Below the pieces are notes generated by a model that saw nothing but the letters and a program-made list of their open reading frames with translations, was not told the origin of the DNA and did not search any database. A program made the translations under genes and the position numbers. Below are positions 58,719-64,000 of a DNA stretch of 64,000 nt, one piece after another. Positions within the stretch are counted from its first letter, which is position 1, and every line of letters begins with the position of its first letter. This stretch comes from Glandiceps talaboti (lineage: Eukaryota > Hemichordata > Enteropneusta > Spengelidae), in NCBI RefSeq assembly GCF_964340395.1, contig NC_135569.1, positions 863,001 to 927,000 of the forward strand, written 5' to 3'.

Positions 58719-58949
58719 CAATACGCCGTATTCCGGTTATCGAAAAAGCCCCGAAAAGATAAAAGATATGATTGTTTGACCACTAGGGGCGCTGTTTTAG
58801 AACCGGAAGTGAGGGCCAGAATTGTAGAGCATAGTTGCAAAGCATAGACTCTATAGGCATCGTAACCACTGACTAAAGATTGTCTGTCATTCCCCGTAAC
58901 TTTACGCTATAATATTGCATTATCGCCCATCAAATAACGAAATAGCAAA

Positions 58950-59153
58950 TTAACCTCTCGTTCTCCTAATATTTCGCGTAAGTTTGGCTCTGCAATTCGA
59001 ACGTGAGGAAAACCCAAAAGTAGCAACATTTTGAAACGGGTAGTACACTGACATCTCACTCACGTTTTCAGTGTGACCTCGTCCATTTGCGTTACCGTTG
59101 GAGAAATTGTAGTGATTGCTTCCAGTCAAACATCGGAACGGAAAAAGGTACAA
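58950..59153 (-). other. Open frame of 67 codons inside the TIR transposon
   Basis: A minus-strand frame with GNANGRGHTEN and VYYPFQNVATFGFSSRSNCR. It could be an exon of the transposon's gene; I do not recognise a domain. Confidence 0.25.
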
Positions 59154-59216
59154 AAACAGGGGAAAGAACCTTCAAAATCACAATATACGCTACAGTTATT
59201 GCAGCTTGTATAAAAC

Positions 59217-59439
59217 CAATCTGATTAAAATCCGATGTAGTTGTCGGCTAATCGTTCATTGCTATTTTACTTTCGTTATTGTGCCTGAATTGACCTGCGT
59301 GGTACATGTTTGATCGCCTCCTCTACCGATCAGGACAAAAACGTAAACATGTACAACGAAGGTCAATTCAGGCAAAATAATGAAGGTAAAATAGCAATGA
59401 ACGATTAGCCGACATCCACATCGGATTTTAATCAGATCG
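59217..59439. mobile_element. Hairpin transposon family H9, copy 2 (nested)
   Basis: Ends CAATCTGATTAAAATCCGAT and complement. Arms include GTCGGCTAATCGTTCATTGC and its complement. Flanks GTATAAAAC (59208-59216) and GTATAAGAC (59440-59448) form a 9-bp duplication with one mismatch. Confidence 0.9.
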
Positions 59440-59848
59440 GTATAAGACATGGTATGATGAGTGAACCACGTAAACGTTACATGGAAGGCCGATTCATTGA
59501 AGGGGTGGGCGGTGTGGTACATCAATCACAATAACAATATTTATGATTCGTTGCCGACTTCAATGGGGTTTTTTATACACTGATGGTCCTGAATGAAAAA
59601 TAGCAAGCTAACCAAAGTGTGATAGTAAAGTTGAGTATATCAATACACATATGTTTATGCCAACTTATAACCAGTACATGAAATGTTTTTTTCCGGACAA
59701 AGTTTATGATTTCACCCGTGGTGCTACACCACTGTTCTAATAAACAAGAAAGGTAAGTATGCGGCGACATCAGTTACAATATAAACATGTGGCTTGGTAA
59801 TTGTCGACCGAACTCTCAATATTGCAATGACTGTAGCTGGAAGCTGTT

Positions 59849-60085
59849 CAATCTGATTAAAATCCGATGTAGATGTCGGCTAATCGTTCATTGCTATTTT
59901 ACCTTCGTTATTTTGCCTGATATTATTTTTCTTGGTACATGTTTACATTTTTTAGCCTGATTGTAGAGGAGGCGATCAGGCAGGCTAAAAAATGTAAACA
60001 TGTACCAAGAAGGTCAGGCAAAATAACGAAGGTAAAATAGCAATGAACGATCAGCCAACATCTACATCGGATTTTAATCAGATTG
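59849..60085. mobile_element. Hairpin transposon family H9, copy 3 (nested)
   Basis: Same ends as the other copies; arms of about 110 bp, with TTGGTACATGTTTACATTTT and complement around a centre with GAGGCGATCAGG. Exact 9-bp duplication GAAGCTGTT (59840-59848 and 60086-60094). It interrupts the minus-strand ORF of the host transposon. Confidence 0.93.
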
Positions 60086-60449
60086 GAAGCTGTTGTCAGA
60101 TTTGTAATTTTCTAATCGTTCTTTTGTCCAGCAACAGACACCAGTAAGGTAAAGAAATATGTTTATCATGTCTACATCAGGTATATTTCGAAGGTCCTCC
60201 GTCCAACTTTCAATGTTTCCGCTGTCGATTAGTTCTATCTTTTGATGCTTGACATCCACTATTCGTCTCCTCTTCCGTTCTCTCAGAAAATTATCATTTT
60301 CTAGTGTTTCAAGACCAAGGTTGACAGCATTTCTGGCGATATCTAGTAGATTTAGAAGTAGTAATTTTCCACTCTTTTATGAATGCACGGAGTTCTTTTA
60401 CGCCCATTTTGTTGACAGCTTCATACATCGCCATACTATTAGATGCCAT
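60074..60449 (-). pseudogene. Broken transposon-encoded ORF
   Basis: From ATG at 60449 the minus strand reads MASNSMAMYEAVNKMGVKEL then RAFIKEWK and soon a stop. A shifted frame continues with LLLNLLDIARNAVNLGLETL, a basic stretch RERKRRR, and GVCCWTKERLENYKSDNSF, ending in the inserted hairpin element. The start looks SAP-like (GVKELRAFIKEW) and the end resembles the ENYKS segment I associate with transposon-linked proteins in invertebrate genomes; both are impressions. Frameshift plus insertion make it non-functional. Confidence 0.45.
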
Positions 60450-60552
60450 GACGAAAATTCTGGCCCTCACTTTGTCAGATATGGTGCGCCCTCTCGCGAT
60501 ACTTTCCTGCGAAACAACCGGAAGTTCGATAACCGGAATACGCCGTATTGAT

Positions 60553-60985
60553 ACTATTCCATTCTTTTGTCATCTCTTCTGAAACCAAAACCAAATGAAT
60601 TTTTCAGTAAATATCTCTCACCTGAACTCCTCAATTACTCAGAGCTGATTTCTTCTCAATAAACTCTAAACCAATAAAGTGATCTCAAAGTAATTAATTC
60701 AAAGAAATAATAGAAAACTCTTGTGTGGTGTTTAAGTGTTTTTCCAGTCAATTTTAGATGCATAGTTTTCAGAAGGATTTAATTCTTAGTCTCTTAGTCT
60801 TAGTTATTCCTAAATTAAACAAGCTGCACTCCAAAGATTTTTGGCATTGTAATGTAAATCAGGGGTTTTGTTTTTAATGTCCTTATAATTAAAACGGCAG
60901 TTTTGATGATTATTTCCTTATGTCACAGTTAGAGTGTGGAATGTAGAAAATAATTAGCATAAAAGAGATGAAATGTTATGGGTTA
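60553..60985. other. No feature recognised
   Basis: A+T-rich; nothing supported. Confidence 0.4.
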
Positions 60986-60990
60986 ATTCA

Positions 60991-61470
60991 TAGACACTGT
61001 AGAGGGTTCATAGACACTGTGGAGGGTTCAAAGACTGTATGGAGGGTCCATAGACGCTGTGGAGGGTTCAAAGACTGTATTGAGGGTCCATAGACACTGT
61101 GGAGGGTTCAAAGACTGTATGGAGGGTCCATAGATGCTGTGGAGGGTTCAAAGACTGTATTCAGGGTCCATAGACACTGTGGAGGGTTCAAAGACTGTAT
61201 GGAGGGTCCATAGACGCTGTGGAGGGTTCAAAGACTGTATGGAGGGTTCATAGACACTGTGGAGGGTTCAAAGACTGTATGGAGGGTCCATAGACGCTGT
61301 GGAGGGTTCAAAGACTGTATGGAGGGTCCATAGACACTGTGGAGGGTTCAAAGACTGTATGGAGGGTTCATAGACACTGTGGAGGGTTCAAAGACAGTAT
61401 GGAGGGTCCATAGACGCTGTGGAGGGTTCAAAGACTGTATGGAGGGTCCATAGATGCTGTGGAGGGTTCA
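60991..61470 (+). repeat. 20-bp minisatellite, about 24 units, with 40-bp higher-order period
   Basis: Two 20-bp unit types alternate strictly: GGAGGGTCCATAGACGCTGT and GGAGGGTTCAAAGACTGTAT. Single-base variants (TAGACAC, TTGAGG) occur every few units. Confidence 0.97.
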
Positions 61471-61639
61471 TGATTAACTAGGCTGACAGTGAGCAAATTT
61501 AAAATTCAGTAATAATTCATGATGGATTTCTGACTGAGCCTTCCTTTAGATAAGATGGTGAATTAGTTTTCCTAAGCATACTAGTATATTGAGAGGTCGC
61601 AGTCAAGGTCAACGTTCCCAGGGTTCTAAGCTATACTTT

Positions 61640-61642
<3 letters not shown>

Positions 61643-61688
<46 letters not shown>
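61643..61688. repeat. (CA)n microsatellite
   Basis: About 22 CA units. Confidence 0.97.
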
Positions 61689-61692
<4 letters not shown>

Positions 61693-61719
61693 TTTTTATG
61701 CAGAAAGACATATGCACAC

Positions 61720-62024
61720 ACTGACAGACACAGACAGACAGACAGAGAGACTGATAAACAGAGACTGAGAAACACACACTGAGATAGACAGACATATACA
61801 GACAGATAGGCAGGCAGACAGACAGACAGACAGGCACAGACAGACAGACAGACAGACAGACACATGCATGCACACACAAGATGATGATGATGATGATGAC
61901 AGACAGACAAGACAGACAGACAGACAGACAGATAGACAGACAGACATGCATGCATGCACACACAAGATGATAACACACAAACAAGCATGCGTACATGAGA
62001 CAGACAGGCATAGACAGACAGATT

Positions 62025-62105
<81 letters not shown>
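61720..62105 (-). repeat. (ACAG)n-rich microsatellite field
   Basis: Several ACAG arrays, the longest at 62022-62103, separated by ACACACAAGATGATGATGAT-type pieces that occur twice (61870, 61960). Confidence 0.95.
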
Positions 62106-62110
<5 letters not shown>

Positions 62111-63095
62111 AACCAGAAGTTAAATTGTTGAGAATCAACACAAACATTGAATACTTAAATACTTGCAGCATCTCTATAAATAGCAACAAACAAACAGACA
62201 ATTTCAATCAATATCTTTCCTGTCACATGATGAAATCAATATAAAGTGGTGTGCAAGGACTTTGAAATCTCACATTTTCTAAATTTAAACTTGTGTGAAA
62301 TTCAGAGAGATTGTTAACATAGACTCAGCATTCCAGACAAATGTAGGAATATTGAAGAGTAAGGCAATGAAGTAGAGTTAGGCAAATTATGCACTCCCTT
62401 AATAAATAGACAGTGCAAAGCAGACATGAAACTATGAGTGTAGTTAGGCAAATTTTTTATGTATTCTGTATAAAACTATGTAATATTTTTGTTGTTGTAC
62501 TACATCGTGTAATCTAGTTAATGCACTGAAGAACTTGCCTAACCAAGGGAACTTGTTAGGAAAGCAAAGGTGCCTATAAACTTTCCAGTTGTGTTCCGTC
62601 CCTTACGAAAATGTCCTATAGGATTCCATGATTCCTAAATGATACATAAAGGACCACTGTGGCTTGAAGGATTTCAATAGAAATCCTGTAGGATTCCTAA
62701 AGGACATATTTCCTGCAGTCCTAAAGATATTCTAAAGTTGTTCTGTCATTTAAAAACGTTTTCAGGTACAGTATACTTCAGCATTTCTATGTCAGTTTTT
62801 ATGGCGATAACAATAACAGAACTTTGAATTTTCTGCATTTTAACAAGATCAATCATGATTTCATACATTGGTATGTTCCACCATGCAAAACCATTAGTAA
62901 ATGAATTGACAGTGATGTCATGAAATTCTAACTAAGAAATTATAATATCATTAGAAATTAATACAGACAATACATGGTAGAAATTTAGTATTTATTGAGA
63001 TAAATAGTAATTTCAAATCTAAAATCCTTTCACATTTCTCAAGACTTCCTATAGGAATTCCCATGTGTTCCTAAAAGACAGTTGCAGTGACATGC
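62106..63095. other. No gene; three AGTTAGGCAAA motifs
   Basis: Plus-strand GAGTTAGGCAAATT (62375) and TAGTTAGGCAAATT (62441), then the reverse form CTTGCCTAACC (62533). Pieces of CCTATAGGATTCC and TCCTAAAGGACA recur at 62615-62720 and 63045-63080. Confidence 0.5.
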
Positions 63096-63097
63096 AA

Positions 63098-63099
<2 letters not shown>

Positions 63100-63194
<95 letters not shown>

Positions 63195-63245
63195 TGTGTG
63201 TGTGTATGTGTGTGTGTGTGCATGTGTGTGTGTGTGCATGTGTGT
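63100..63245. repeat. (GT)n microsatellite
   Basis: About 145 bp of GT with scattered TATG and CATG interruptions. Confidence 0.97.
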
Positions 63246-63487
63246 ATCTGTGTATACATCAGTGGTAGCGACAACATTGTGACTATAGACCTGGTAATGA
63301 TATTTTTGTTGAAAGATGTACTTGTAAATGGCATTGATGAGTGAGTGTAATTCCCTACATCTATTGTCTACTAGCATTCCTTACATAGCCATGCTGTTGA
63401 AATGAAGCGTAAAGTTGCGACAGTCAGCCGAGACACGGCAGTCCAAATTGATTGATGGGGTCTCCAACATGTGTACTGAAAGATGTC

Positions 63488-63648
63488 ACCTTGCTGTCTC
63501 CATCCACACCTTACATCAGCCGCACACACCTCCACCACCACCACCACCACCACCATTGTTATCTCCATCCACACCTTACATCAGCCACACACACCACCAT
63601 GCACCACCACCACCATTGTTATCTCCATCCACGTACACCTTACATCAG

Positions 63649-63701
<53 letters not shown>

Positions 63702-63845
63702 TACACCACCACCACCACCACCATTGCTATCTCCATCCACACCTTACATCAGCCACACACACACACATACACACACATACACACACACACATACACCACC
63801 ACCGTCATCATTGCTATCTCCATCCACACCTTACTTCAGCCACAC
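63488..63845 (+). repeat. Five-copy compound repeat of TATCTCCATCCACACCTTAC
   Basis: The piece CTCCATCCACACCTTACATC plus AGCCACACAC occurs at about 63498, 63561, 63621, 63730 and 63820, separated by (CA)n and (CCA)n runs of changing length. Translated CH- and HT-rich frames are artefacts. Confidence 0.93.
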
Positions 63846-64000
63846 AAATTTGTCTTAAACGAAAACATTTGGTAGCCCTGCCGTGAAACACAGAACTTTT
63901 GACAAAACTGTGTATCATGAACACCTCATTACAACAGCCATTTTTGGTGTCTCTCTATTTGTTCATTATAAAGAAGTTACTGTGATATGGAAGTGACTTG
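63846..64000. other. Right edge, no feature recognised
   Basis: Short A+T-rich stretch to the window end. Confidence 0.4.

Larger units (their letters stand above)
58719..60547. mobile_element. Decayed DNA transposon with 26-bp TIRs, carrying two nested hairpin elements
   Basis: The left end (58719-58744) and the right end (60522-60547) are inverted repeats matching at 25 of 26 bases (left core AATACGCCGTATTCCGGT). Further inward, GTGAGGGCCAGAATT (58811-58825) is repeated in inverted orientation near 60465, so the TIRs extend over about 100 bp imperfectly. The interior is less A+T-rich than its surroundings and holds a broken minus-strand ORF. Two hairpin elements (59217 and 59849) are inserted. 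No clear target duplication was read at the outer ends; superfamily unknown. Confidence 0.82.

Noticed and set aside
28103-62545. TTAGGC motifs as interstitial telomere repeats
   Set aside because: They are isolated within longer GAGTTAGGCAAG contexts and not in head-to-tail hexamer arrays.

Overview
This is animal nuclear DNA: A+T-rich, with many spliced genes' worth of GT-AG introns, microsatellites, minisatellites, SINE/LINE remnants and miniature inverted-repeat elements. Two conserved genes can be read, arranged head to head. On the minus strand, exons 1-6 of the TFIIH subunit p44 gene (gtf2h2) run from an ATG at 3456 towards the left edge; the C-terminal half lies outside the window. 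On the plus strand, 26 exons of the mitochondrial dynamin-like GTPase gene (opa1) run from an ATG at 4102 to 26274 and encode 951 residues. Only the short last exon (about 20 residues in human OPA1) was not found. The two start codons are 645 bp apart, so the interval probably holds a shared divergent promoter.

The species cannot be fixed by reading. Both proteins are close to their vertebrate counterparts, while the repeats are not vertebrate-like, so I favour an invertebrate, perhaps a deuterostome. One hint points to a lancelet: tandem repeats that include the 5' splice site. From memory, amphioxus genes are known for minisatellites at intron 5' ends ('mirages'). I hold this loosely.

Layout: 1-3.5 kb, gtf2h2 with a 96-bp tandem duplication of an exon end, a hairpin transposon, a 96-bp MITE and a 32-bp hairpin insertion. 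3.5-4.1 kb, divergent promoter. 4.1-26.3 kb, opa1; many introns carry tandem repeats, and in introns 3, 13, 18 and 24 the repeat unit spans the exon-intron junction. 26.3-64 kb, no recognisable host exon: a desert of minisatellites (including a 2.4-kb array of 51-bp units with 663-bp higher-order structure), dispersed short motifs, SINEs, MITEs, and at 58.7-60.6 kb a decayed TIR transposon with two hairpin elements inserted in it. If the last opa1 exon lies to the right of the window, this whole stretch is one intron.

The most interesting signals are (a) the recurrent duplication of splice-donor junctions in both neighbouring genes, twice in frame and open, so that alternative donor use could add 26-residue or 32-residue modules, and (b) three MITE families whose insertion duplications can be read directly: 9 bp, about 10-11 bp and 7 bp, the last for a 32-39-bp hairpin.
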